A stretch of DNA of 7,578 nt, from assembly GCA_003248845.1 (NCBI GenBank), contig QFPD01000091.1:1-7578 (forward strand), written 5' to 3'. This document shows, piece after piece, positions 1-5,465 of the stretch. Position numbers and translations under genes: made by a program. Within the stretch, counting starts at the first letter, position 1. Each line of letters opens with the position of its first letter. Source of the DNA: Microbacterium sp. (GTDB taxonomy: Bacteria > Actinomycetota > Actinomycetes > Actinomycetales > Microbacteriaceae). Below the pieces are notes generated by a model. The model ran no database searches. It saw only the letters and a list, made by a program, of their open reading frames with translations, and was not told the DNA's origin.

Positions 1-119
1 ACGCCGACGACGCGCTCCAGGAGACGTTGCTCGGCGCCTGGAGGGGCTATGCGCGCTTCCAGGGCCGCAGCTCACTGCGCACCTGGCTCCACACGGTCGC
101 CACGCACGCCGCGTTGCGG
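1..119 (+). pseudogene. ECF sigma factor fragment (region 2), cut at both ends
   Basis: The frame starting at base 3 reads as part of sigma-70 region 2 of an ECF-type sigma factor. It has the acidic [13 protein letters not shown] segment, then [21 protein letters not shown], which fits regions 2.3-2.4 used in promoter melting and -10 recognition. The window opens inside the gene, so its 5' part may exist outside. After the Leu-Arg at 114-119 the similarity stops: there is no linker and no region 4, and the frame runs into sequence that is antisense to an idi fragment. The open frame continues to 338 only as a shadow. In the visible form this cannot be a working sigma factor. Family assignment rests on motif recognition; the exact ECF group cannot be told from about 39 residues. 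Confidence 0.75.
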
Positions 120-154
120 ATCTCGGTCGGGCCTGCCGCGCGCACCGCTCCCAG
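120..154. other. Unassigned junction between sigma and idi fragments
   Basis: These 35 bases continue neither the sigma reading on + nor the Idi reading on -. They have the same high GC as the flanks, and I see no repeat, IS end or target duplication. They may be a short filler piece at a deletion or rearrangement joint, or a trace of an assembly error. Confidence 0.4.
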
Positions 155-262
155 CAAGGCGGTCTCGGTGCCGTGGACGGTAGCCTTGGGAGCCGTCCCG
201 ATCGGGCTCCCGTCGTCGTCGAGCAGGACGACCAGATCGCCTGCAGCGTCGGTGGGGGACAC
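155..262 (-). pseudogene. idi: Isopentenyl-diphosphate delta-isomerase, 5' fragment
   Basis: Reading leftward from a GTG at 262-260, the first 36 residues match the start of type 1 IPP isomerase: [16 protein letters not shown], then TVHGTETAL. The family continues with a His-Leu-Ala-Phe-Ser stretch, the Nudix core and the Cys/Glu active site, and none of it is here. After residue 36 the frame reads unrelated sequence and then the antisense of a sigma gene. A ribosome site (AGGAG, complement of 267-271) sits just upstream of the GTG, so the start is real. The intact enzyme interconverts IPP and DMAPP. In actinobacteria idi often opens or sits in a carotenoid (crt) operon next to a divergent MarR regulator, the layout seen here. 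The frame stays open to 47 and could make a 71-residue hybrid, but that would not be an isomerase. Confidence 0.75.
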
Positions 263-272
263 GATCTCTCCT

Positions 273-293
273 ATTGCTAGTTTATCTAGCGAT
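273..293. promoter_or_regulatory. Operator-like dyad between idi and marR
   Basis: A perfect GCTAG-N5-CTAGC inverted repeat (276-290) extends outward to 8-base arms with one mismatch. It lies in the only AT-rich patch of the region, between the divergent idi and marR starts. Possible -10 boxes overlap or flank it: TAAAAT on - (292-297) for idi, TTATCT (282-287) or GATACT (301-306) on + for marR. MarR dimers usually bind short dyads of this size beside their own gene, so autoregulation plus control of idi is likely. The dyad is visible; the bound protein and exact promoters are inferred. Confidence 0.6.
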
Positions 294-334
294 TTTAAGA
301 GATACTACCGGGGAGAGAGGGAGGTGTCCACACG

Positions 335-802
335 GTGAGCGAGCGATGGATGCCACGCACGCCCAGGGACGAGCTCGTGCTTGAGGCGATGGAGGCGGTG
401 CGCGCCTTCACCGACTCCATGGACCGCATGTACGGCGGGGTCCGCGACGACATGGACATGAACGCCTCGGACGTCGCGGCCCTGCGCATGCTGGTCGTGA
501 GAGAACGTCGCGGTGAGTGGGTGTCACCGCATGAGATCGCGAACCACCTCTCCATCTCGACGGCGTCCACGACCAAACTGCTCGACCGTCTCTCCGAACG
601 GGGGCACGTCGTGCGGCGTCCGCATCCGCACGACGGACGCTCCCGGATCGTCGTGCTCACCGACCTCGCGCGACAGGAGTTCTTCGCGCACTTCGGGCAT
701 CGCATGCGCCGAATGCGCGACGCCATGGAGGATTTCGACGACGATGAACTGCGTGCCGTGATCAGGTTTCTGAGCGGGGTCGGATCGGCGCTCGAGGAGT
801 GA
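335..802 (+). CDS. MarR-family transcriptional regulator (possibly CrtR-like)
   Basis: This 155-residue protein has normal MarR length and layout: an N-terminal dimerisation helix (about 11-40), a winged helix-turn-helix (about 45-105) with recognition region [14 protein letters not shown] (73-86), a wing with the family Asp-x-Arg pattern in HDGRSR (99-104), and a C-terminal helix pair (about 108-155). The GTG start at 335 follows GGGAGG (319-324) by 10 bases. MarR proteins bind DNA as dimers and usually release it on binding a small ligand. The gene diverges from an idi fragment. In Corynebacterium glutamicum, the MarR-type CrtR sits divergent to a carotenoid operon and responds to geranylgeranyl diphosphate, so a similar role is plausible. 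With idi broken, it may now regulate only itself or distant targets. The family call is firm; ligand and targets are inferred. Confidence 0.9.
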   Translation: MSERWMPRTPRDELVLEAMEAVRAFTDSMDRMYGGVRDDMDMNASDVAALRMLVVRERRGEWVSPHEIANHLSISTASTTKLLDRLSERGHVVRRPHPHDGRSRIVVLTDLARQEFFAHFGHRMRRMRDAMEDFDDDELRAVIRFLSGVGSALEE

Positions 803-832
803 CGGCGCGGGGAGGGCAACTCTCGGGGAAGC

Positions 833-867
833 GAAGAAGGCGCCCCGCCAAGCGGGACGCCTTCTTC
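833..867. terminator. Bidirectional hairpin terminator between marR and tRNA-fMet
   Basis: Two 15-base arms (833-847 and 853-867) pair with a single C/A mismatch around a 5-base loop. The outer stem is GAAGAAGG with CCTTCTTC, so each strand ends its stem in a pyrimidine run instead of a long U tract. It lies 30 bases after the marR stop and 5 bases beyond the mature 3' end of the convergent tRNA, so it probably ends both transcripts. Confidence 0.8.
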
Positions 868-872
868 ATCTG

Positions 873-946
873 TTGCGGGGACAGGATTTGAACCTGCGAC
901 CTCTGGGTTATGAGCCCAGCGAGCTACCGAGCTGCTCCACCCCGCG
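873..946 (-). tRNA. Initiator tRNA-fMet (anticodon CAT)
   Basis: The complement folds as a standard 74-base tRNA without CCA: acceptor CGCGGGG against CCCCGCA, D arm GAGC/GCTC, anticodon stem CTGGG/CCCAG with loop CTCATAA, T arm GCAGG/CCTGT with loop TTCAAAT, and discriminator A. Two marks show it is the initiator and not elongator Met: the unpaired C1-A72 at the acceptor end, which permits formylation and keeps it from EF-Tu, and three consecutive G-C pairs next to the anticodon loop. The CCA tail is not encoded (the genome reads CAG after the discriminator), so it must be added enzymatically. It has its own upstream -10 box and a hairpin directly downstream. Confidence 0.95.
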
Positions 947-958
947 GCACAAGATAAG

Positions 959-964
959 AGCCTA
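959..964 (-). promoter_or_regulatory. -10 box of the tRNA-fMet promoter
   Basis: On the - strand TAGGCT lies 12 bases upstream of the mature tRNA 5' end, which allows a short 5' leader for RNase P. The same hexamer precedes two other genes here (3652-3657 and 5441-5446). I see no clear -35 box. Confidence 0.55.
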
Positions 965-1019
965 GCACGGGTTTCGAGTGCTCGTGACCCGGGGCACGTT
1001 GCAGGCATCCGGGTGGCGC

Positions 1020-1025
1020 GGGAGG
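1020..1025 (+). promoter_or_regulatory. Ribosome site that sets the DUF6328 gene start
   Basis: GGGAGG ends 8 bases before GTG 1034. An upstream in-frame GTG at 1013 has no comparable site and would place this one inside the coding region, so 1034 is preferred. Confidence 0.65.
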
Positions 1026-1033
1026 ATGAGGTC

Positions 1034-1561
1034 GTGACCGCTCCGACTCCACCTCCGTCATCGCGCCGCGACGCCCGCGTCGGCGACGACCGGGTCGACG
1101 GGTGCGATGAAACGCCCAACGAGCGCGCCGACCGCAACTGGAGCGAGCTGCTGCAGGAGCTCCGTGTGCTGCAGACGGGCACGCAGATCCTCACGGGCTT
1201 TCTCCTCGCTGTCGCATTCCAGCCGGCGTTCGCCGATCTGGGCGATATCGAGCGGGCGCTGTATCTGTGCCTCGTCGTTGTGGCTGTCGTGAGTGCGATC
1301 GTCGCCCTCGCCCCGGTCGCCCTCCACCGCATGCTCTTCGCACGTCGCGAGAAGCGCGTCGTCGTCGCATACGGACATGCGGCGCTCGTCACCGCTCTCG
1401 TGACGGTGTCCTTCCTGCTCGTCGGCGTCGTCGCATTCGTGTTCGACGTCGTCGTCGGCGGCGCTGCCGCATGGATCGCGGCCGGTGGAGCCGCGACCGC
1501 CGTCGTCGTGCTCTGGCTCGCGATCCCGCTCACGCTTCGGAAGGAGAGTGCCTTGCGATGA
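1034..1561 (+). CDS. DUF6328 family four-helix membrane protein
   Basis: This 175-residue protein has a polar, charged N-terminus (about 1-45) followed by four predicted membrane segments (about 48-66, 74-97, 114-137 and 143-165) and a short basic tail. The stretch ELLQELRVLQTGTQILTGFL (38-57), just before and into the first helix, is the conserved signature of the actinobacterial DUF6328 family. Some members are annotated as sodium/proton antiporter-like, but that is not established and no transport residues can be named here. The stop overlaps the start of the next gene (ATGA), so the two are translated from one message. No promoter stands out in the gap after the tRNA gene. An in-frame GTG at 1013 would add seven residues. 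Confidence 0.8.
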   Translation: MTAPTPPPSSRRDARVGDDRVDGCDETPNERADRNWSELLQELRVLQTGTQILTGFLLAVAFQPAFADLGDIERALYLCLVVVAVVSAIVALAPVALHRMLFARREKRVVVAYGHAALVTALVTVSFLLVGVVAFVFDVVVGGAAAWIAAGGAATAVVVLWLAIPLTLRKESALR

Positions 1562-2400
1562 CTGCGCCCCTCGTCGAGGATGCCGCCGACGCCCCTGTCG
1601 GCGTCGCCGTCGCCCAGTTCGCACCCACCGCTGACACGACCGCCAACATTGCCGCGATCGCGGCGCTCGTCGAGCGCGCTCGCGCGCGCGGAGCGGACGT
1701 CGTCCTGCTGCCGGAGTATGCGAACTACTTCGTCGACCCCTTCGACGAGACTCTCGCTGCCCACGCCGAGCCGGTCGTCGGCCCCTTCACCGAGGCGCTG
1801 CGGGAGCTCGCCGCGGTCCACGACGTGGTCATCGTCGCCGGCCTTCTGGAGAGCGCGTCGGAAGGACGCGTGCGGAACACCGTCGTCGCCGTGGGCGCGG
1901 ACGGCGTCCTCGCCGCGTCGCGGAAGCTCCACCTGTACGACGCGTTCGGGCAGCGCGAGTCCGATTGGATCGCGGCGGGAGATATCGCGGAGCCGGAGAC
2001 GTTCGTGCGCCGCGGCATCCGATTCGCCCTCATGACCTGTTACGACCTGCGCTTCCCGGAGGTCGCGCGAACGCTTGCCGACACCGGTGCGGACGTCATC
2101 CTCACAGCGGCCGAGTGGGTGCGCGGCCCGCTCAAGGAACACCATTGGCGGACGCTTCTGCACGCGCGGGCGATCGAGAACACGCTCTACGTGGCGGGCG
2201 CCGACCATCCGCCACCTCTGGGCGTGGGTATTTCGGTCGTCGTCGACCCGCAGGGCGTCGAGATCGCCGGCGTCGGTGTGACGACCGACGTCGCCGTCGG
2301 GTTCGTCGACCGCGCGAGCATCGAGCGGGTGCGGCGGCTCAACCCCGCCCTCGCCCTCCGCCGCTTCCGCGTCGTGCCACGCAGCGCGCTGCCGGACTGA
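1558..2400 (+). CDS. Nitrilase-superfamily carbon-nitrogen hydrolase (omega-amidase-like)
   Basis: This 280-residue protein of normal family length carries the full catalytic set: Glu53 in LLPEYANYF, Lys123 in RKLHLYDAFG and Cys161 in MTCYDLRFPEV. The second structural glutamate is Glu194 in LKEHHW. The thiolate Cys attacks an amide or nitrile carbon and releases ammonia. The Cys motif and short length fit the branch containing omega-amidase, deaminated-glutathione amidase and similar small-amide hydrolases better than true nitrilases. It should be cytoplasmic, as no signal peptide is seen. AAGGAGAG (1541-1548) lies 9 bases before the ATG, which overlaps the upstream stop. The reading frame is open back to 1267 but that part is shadow. 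It converges on an aminotransferase gene 26 bases away, which suggests but does not prove a linked role in removing amides of 2-oxo acids. Confidence 0.88.
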   Translation: MTAPLVEDAADAPVGVAVAQFAPTADTTANIAAIAALVERARARGADVVLLPEYANYFVDPFDETLAAHAEPVVGPFTEALRELAAVHDVVIVAGLLESASEGRVRNTVVAVGADGVLAASRKLHLYDAFGQRESDWIAAGDIAEPETFVRRGIRFALMTCYDLRFPEVARTLADTGADVILTAAEWVRGPLKEHHWRTLLHARAIENTLYVAGADHPPPLGVGISVVVDPQGVEIAGVGVTTDVAVGFVDRASIERVRRLNPALALRRFRVVPRSALPD

Positions 2401-2426
2401 TCCCCCTCCGTCGTCGCCGGGGAATG

Positions 2427-3632
2427 TCAGGCGAGGGAGCGGAGGCGCTCGGAGGCATCGGTGATGACCTCCACGCGCTTGCAGGCCGCGAATCGGACGA
2501 GGCTCGTATAGTCCTCGCGGTGCGCGGGCGAGACGAACGCCGTGAGCGGGATGCCGACGACTCCGACTCGTTCGGGGAGGCGACGGCAGAAGTCCGCGGC
2601 ATACTCGCCGTCCGTGAGGAACGGCGCTGCGTCGGCGACGGTGAAGTACGAGCCGGAAGGCGTCGAGACCGCGAGGCCCGCTGCACGGAGGCCGTCGCCG
2701 AGGAGGTCGCGTTTGACGCGCAGGGTCTGCGCGATGCCGGTGAAGAACTCATCCGGCAGCCCGAGCCCAGTGGCGATCGCGCTCTGGAAGGGCGTGCCGT
2801 TCGTGTAGGTCAGGAACTGCTTCACCGCCAGCACGGCGTCGACGAGATCGGCCGGCCCGGTGATCCAGCCGATCTTCCATCCCGTCGTGGAGAAGGTCTT
2901 GCCCGCGGATGAGATCGAGAGGGTGCGCTCGGCGGCTCCCGGGAGCGTCGCGATCGGCACGTGCGTGCCCTCGAAGACGAGGTGTTCATACACCTCGTCG
3001 GTCACGACGATCGCGTCGTGCCGTTCGGCGAGCCGGACGATCTCGGCGCGCACCTGCGCAGTGAAGACCGCGCCCGTGGGATTGTGCGGGTCGTTCACAA
3101 GGATGATCCGGGTGCGGTCGGTGACCGCCCGCGCGAGCGCGCCCGGATCGGGCTGGAAGTCGGGGAAGCGCAGTGGCACCGGGACGAGGCGCGCCCCGGC
3201 GAGCGCCGCGCACGCCGCGTAGGCGTCGTAGTAGGGCTCGAAGACGACGATCTCGTCATCGGGGCCATCGACGAGCGCGAGGATCGTCGCCGCGAGGGCT
3301 TCGGTCGCGCCCGCTGTGATGAAGATCTCGCGCTCGGGGTCCGGATCGAGCCCGTACCAGTGGTGCTGGTGCGCGGCGACGGCGTGCAGGAGTGCCGGCA
3401 CCCCGCGGCCCGGGGCATATTGATTCGCACCGGCGGCGATGGCCGCTAAGGCGGCCTCGAGCACTTCGGCGGGGCCGTCCTCGTCGGGAAAGCCCTGCCC
3501 GAGGTTGATGGCTCCCGTGCGGGTCGCGAGTGCCGTCATCTCGGCGAAGATCGTCGGCGCGGGGGAGTCGGCCGCGTCCAGCAGTCCGGCGCCCTGCGCC
3601 GTGCGGCGCCACGCGCCGGGAATCTCTCGCAT
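2427..3632 (-). CDS. Class I/II PLP-dependent aminotransferase (DapC / glutamine transaminase K-like)
   Basis: This 401-residue fold-type I aminotransferase has all key parts: INLGQGFPDEDGP near the N-terminus (42-54), Tyr135 in EPYYDAY, the NPTG motif (184-187), Asp212 in TDEVYEH that binds the pyridine nitrogen, Lys245 in SSAGKTF that forms the Schiff base, and Arg380 in LVRFAACK for the substrate carboxylate. It resembles mycobacterial proteins annotated as DapC (N-succinyl-diaminopimelate aminotransferase, lysine and cell-wall DAP route). It equally resembles kynurenine/glutamine transaminase and methionine aminotransferase relatives, so the substrate is open. I chose ATG 3632 because a TAnnnT box on - ends 7 bases before it, the spacing of leaderless transcripts, and no Shine-Dalgarno site is seen. 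GTG 3641 would add three residues. It diverges from htrA and converges on the amidase gene. Confidence 0.88.
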   Translation of the reverse strand: MREIPGAWRRTAQGAGLLDAADSPAPTIFAEMTALATRTGAINLGQGFPDEDGPAEVLEAALAAIAAGANQYAPGRGVPALLHAVAAHQHHWYGLDPDPEREIFITAGATEALAATILALVDGPDDEIVVFEPYYDAYAACAALAGARLVPVPLRFPDFQPDPGALARAVTDRTRIILVNDPHNPTGAVFTAQVRAEIVRLAERHDAIVVTDEVYEHLVFEGTHVPIATLPGAAERTLSISSAGKTFSTTGWKIGWITGPADLVDAVLAVKQFLTYTNGTPFQSAIATGLGLPDEFFTGIAQTLRVKRDLLGDGLRAAGLAVSTPSGSYFTVADAAPFLTDGEYAADFCRRLPERVGVVGIPLTAFVSPAHREDYTSLVRFAACKRVEVITDASERLRSLA

Positions 3633-3639
3633 CTCGCAC

Positions 3640-3645
3640 ACGCTA
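3640..3645 (-). promoter_or_regulatory. -10 box for a leaderless aminotransferase transcript
   Basis: On the - strand TAGCGT is followed by seven bases and then ATG at 3632, so transcription would start at or next to the start codon. This is the usual leaderless arrangement in actinobacteria. The box is visible; the transcription start is inferred. Confidence 0.45.
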
Positions 3646-3651
3646 CATGCA

Positions 3652-3657
3652 TAGGCT
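3652..3657 (+). promoter_or_regulatory. -10 box of the htrA-like gene
   Basis: TAGGCT is identical to the boxes at 5441 (+) and 959 (-). It predicts a start near 3664 and a leader of about 70 bases before ATG 3733. It lies six bases from the divergent box of the aminotransferase gene, next to the palindrome ATGCAT (3647-3652). No convincing -35 box is seen. Confidence 0.45.
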
Positions 3658-3732
3658 CGTGGGGGTCACGGCATAACCAACACACAGAAACCCGCGCCAT
3701 GCTGAAGGTGTCTTGGGAAGAAGGAACCACTC

Positions 3733-5379
3733 ATGAGCGACAACACCCCCACGTCGAACGACGCACAGCCGCACGATGCCGCGAACGCCGAGCGCCCGCC
3801 GGTGCCCGCGCAGCCCGCGGCCGACGCGGTATCCGCCGCCACGCCGCAGCCGATGGCGCCGCAGCCGCCCGTCTCACAGCCCGCGCAGCCGTACGGTGCG
3901 CACGCGGCACCCGGCACGCACGCGGCACCCGGCACGCACGCGGCGCCCGGCGCGCACGGCGCGCACGGGGGCCCCGGGGCACATGGCGGTCCGAACGCGT
4001 TCGGCGCCTACGCCTCGCAGCAGCCCTACACGCCGCCGCAGGCGAACGCGACGCAGCCCACGACCCCCTACGGCGCTCCGGGTTACGGTGCCCCCGCGTA
4101 CGGAACCGCCCCCTACGGAGTCGGGACGCCCACGGCGACCGACGAGCACAGCGGCGCCGGCACGGGGGCATCGAGCGCTCCCGGGGCGAAGGTCGGCGCG
4201 GGCAAGATCGTCGGCATCATGGTCGCCGCGGCCCTCGTCGGCGGTGCTGCCGGTATCGGCGGCGCGGCTGCCGGAGCCTCGATCTTCCCGCAGTCGCAGA
4301 CGGTCGTGACCTCGACCCCGCAGAACGTCACCGTCAACAACACCGATTCGGTCAACCAGACGACGGCGATCGCCGCGAAGGTCGTTCCGTCGGTCGTGAC
4401 GATCTCGGCGTCGTCGGGTTCGTCGGGTGGCACGGGTTCCGGCGTCGTCCTCACCGAGGACGGCTACGTCGTCACCAACACGCACGTCGTGACTTTGGAC
4501 GGCGAGACGGCCGACGCGAAGCTCACCGTGACGACCTCCGACGGCAAGGTCTACCAGGCCACCGTCGTCGGGACCGACCCGACGTACGACCTTGCCGTCA
4601 TCAAGCTCGAGGATGCCACCGGCCTCACGCCGATCACGTTCGGCGACTCCAGCAAGCTCAACGTCGGAGATCAGACGGTCGCCGTCGGTGCGCCCCTGGG
4701 GCTGTCGAACACCGTGACGACGGGCATCGTGTCGGCGCTCAACCGTTCGATCCAGATCGCGTCGTCGGCCGCGCCCGACAGCGGCGACCAGCAGGAGCAG
4801 ACGCCGGGCGAGGGCGACTCGCCGTTCCAGTTCGATTTCGGTCAGGGGCAGCAGCAGTCGAACACGGGGTCGATCTCGATCGCGGTCGTCCAGACCGACG
4901 CGGCGATCAACCCCGGCAACTCCGGCGGTGCGCTCGTGAACAGCGCCGGCGAACTGGTCGGCATCAACGTCGCGATCGCGTCGGCGGGCGGATCCAGCTC
5001 GTCCGGTCAGTCGGGTTCGATCGGCGTCGGCTTCTCGATCCCGTCGTCGATCGTCAAGCGCATCGCCGATGAGCTCATCGCGGATGGTGCGGCCACGCAC
5101 GGCCTGCTGGGCGCGATGGTGGGCAACGCCGCCGGTCAGGAGGGCGCCACCACGTCCGGTGCGTACATCAGCGAGGCAACCGCGGGCGGCGCCGCCGCGA
5201 GCGCGGGGCTGAAGAAGGGTGACGTCGTGACGAGCTTCAACGGCTTCCCGATCACCGACGCGACCGATCTCACCGCCCAGGTGCGCGCGCTCGCCGCCGG
5301 CAGCAGCGCCGACATCGTCTACATCCGCGACGGCAAGACCGCGACCGCGAAGGTCACGCTCGGAACCCTCACGCAGTAG
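3733..5379 (+). CDS. HtrA/DegP-like membrane-anchored serine protease with PDZ domain
   Basis: This 548-residue protein has four parts. A disordered cytoplasmic tail rich in Pro, Ala, Gln, Gly and His (1-155) is followed by one membrane helix (about 159-182). A trypsin-like domain comes next, with the triad His251 (TNTHVV), Asp286 (TYDLAV) and Ser397 (NPGNSGGAL). A PDZ domain (about 457-543) with LLGAMVG and AGLKKGDVV ends the protein. The catalytic domain therefore faces outside, where this family degrades or processes misfolded envelope proteins. A Gln- and acid-rich insertion (about 343-379) lies between the middle strands and the Ser motif, longer than I expect for the family. AAGGA (3721-3725) sits 7 bases before the ATG. 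The gene has its own promoter, shared back to back with the aminotransferase gene. The family is certain; which actinobacterial HtrA paralogue it is cannot be told. Confidence 0.93.
   Translation: MSDNTPTSNDAQPHDAANAERPPVPAQPAADAVSAATPQPMAPQPPVSQPAQPYGAHAAPGTHAAPGTHAAPGAHGAHGGPGAHGGPNAFGAYASQQPYTPPQANATQPTTPYGAPGYGAPAYGTAPYGVGTPTATDEHSGAGTGASSAPGAKVGAGKIVGIMVAAALVGGAAGIGGAAAGASIFPQSQTVVTSTPQNVTVNNTDSVNQTTAIAAKVVPSVVTISASSGSSGGTGSGVVLTEDGYVVTNTHVVTLDGETADAKLTVTTSDGKVYQATVVGTDPTYDLAVIKLEDATGLTPITFGDSSKLNVGDQTVAVGAPLGLSNTVTTGIVSALNRSIQIASSAAPDSGDQQEQTPGEGDSPFQFDFGQGQQQSNTGSISIAVVQTDAAINPGNSGGALVNSAGELVGINVAIASAGGSSSSGQSGSIGVGFSIPSSIVKRIADELIADGAATHGLLGAMVGNAAGQEGATTSGAYISEATAGGAAASAGLKKGDVVTSFNGFPITDATDLTAQVRALAAGSSADIVYIRDGKTATAKVTLGTLTQ
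3901..3954 (+). repeat. Three 18-bp tandem repeats coding HAAPGT
   Basis: Copies at 3901-3918 and 3919-3936 are identical and 3937-3954 differs by two bases (A to G), giving His-Ala-Ala-Pro-Gly-Thr/Ala. More divergent HGGPGA-type units follow to about 3990. The repeat lies in the disordered tail of the protease and keeps frame, so copy-number change would alter tail length only. Confidence 0.85.
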
Positions 5380-5420
5380 CCTGCGGCCGCGCAGATCACT
5401 CCTGTTCTGCGACATCCGGA

Positions 5421-5465
5421 AGAAGGACGCCACCCCGCGATAGGCTCGCGGGATGGCGTCCTTCT
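5421..5465. terminator. Long hairpin, probable htrA terminator overlapping the next gene's start
   Basis: Arms of 19 bases (5421-5439 and 5447-5465) pair with a single C/A mismatch, and the loop's end bases (5440, 5446) can add one more pair. The outer stem, AGAAGGACGCC with GGCGTCCTTCT, resembles the terminator at 833-867. It begins 41 bases after the protease stop. The loop holds TAGGCT and the 3' arm holds the ATG of the following gene, so one sequence may end one transcript and start the next. Pairing is seen; termination is inferred. Confidence 0.65.
5441..5446 (+). promoter_or_regulatory. -10 box for a leaderless glycerophosphotransferase transcript
   Basis: TAGGCT is followed by six bases and then ATG 5453, so the transcript would begin at the start codon. 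No ribosome site lies at a usable distance, which supports a leaderless start. No -35 box is evident. Confidence 0.55.

Noticed and set aside
968..991. Imperfect dyad upstream of the tRNA -10 box
   Set aside because: The inner stem is only four pairs with mismatches between it and the outer five; this is easily produced by chance at this GC content.
1267..1557. N-terminal extension of the amidase gene
   Set aside because: The added part is Arg-rich shadow of the DUF6328 gene. ATG 1558 has AAGGAGAG at good spacing, and the family fold starts just after it.
295..2208. 637-codon open frame on the - strand
   Set aside because: It runs antisense to marR, the tRNA, the DUF6328 gene and the amidase gene; its product is Arg/Ser-rich low complexity without domains. 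It is a GC-rich shadow frame.
2401..2426. Possible terminator between the convergent amidase and aminotransferase genes
   Set aside because: Only TCCCC/GGGGA pairs across a wide loop with no T run; not convincing.
3699..5072. 457-codon + frame starting in the htrA leader
   Set aside because: It overlaps htrA out of frame with an Arg-rich, domain-free product. ATG 3733 has a proper ribosome site and gives the protease.
5381..5394. Small CTGCG/CGCAG hairpin just after the htrA stop
   Set aside because: Only five base pairs and no T run; the 5421-5465 hairpin is a far better terminator candidate.
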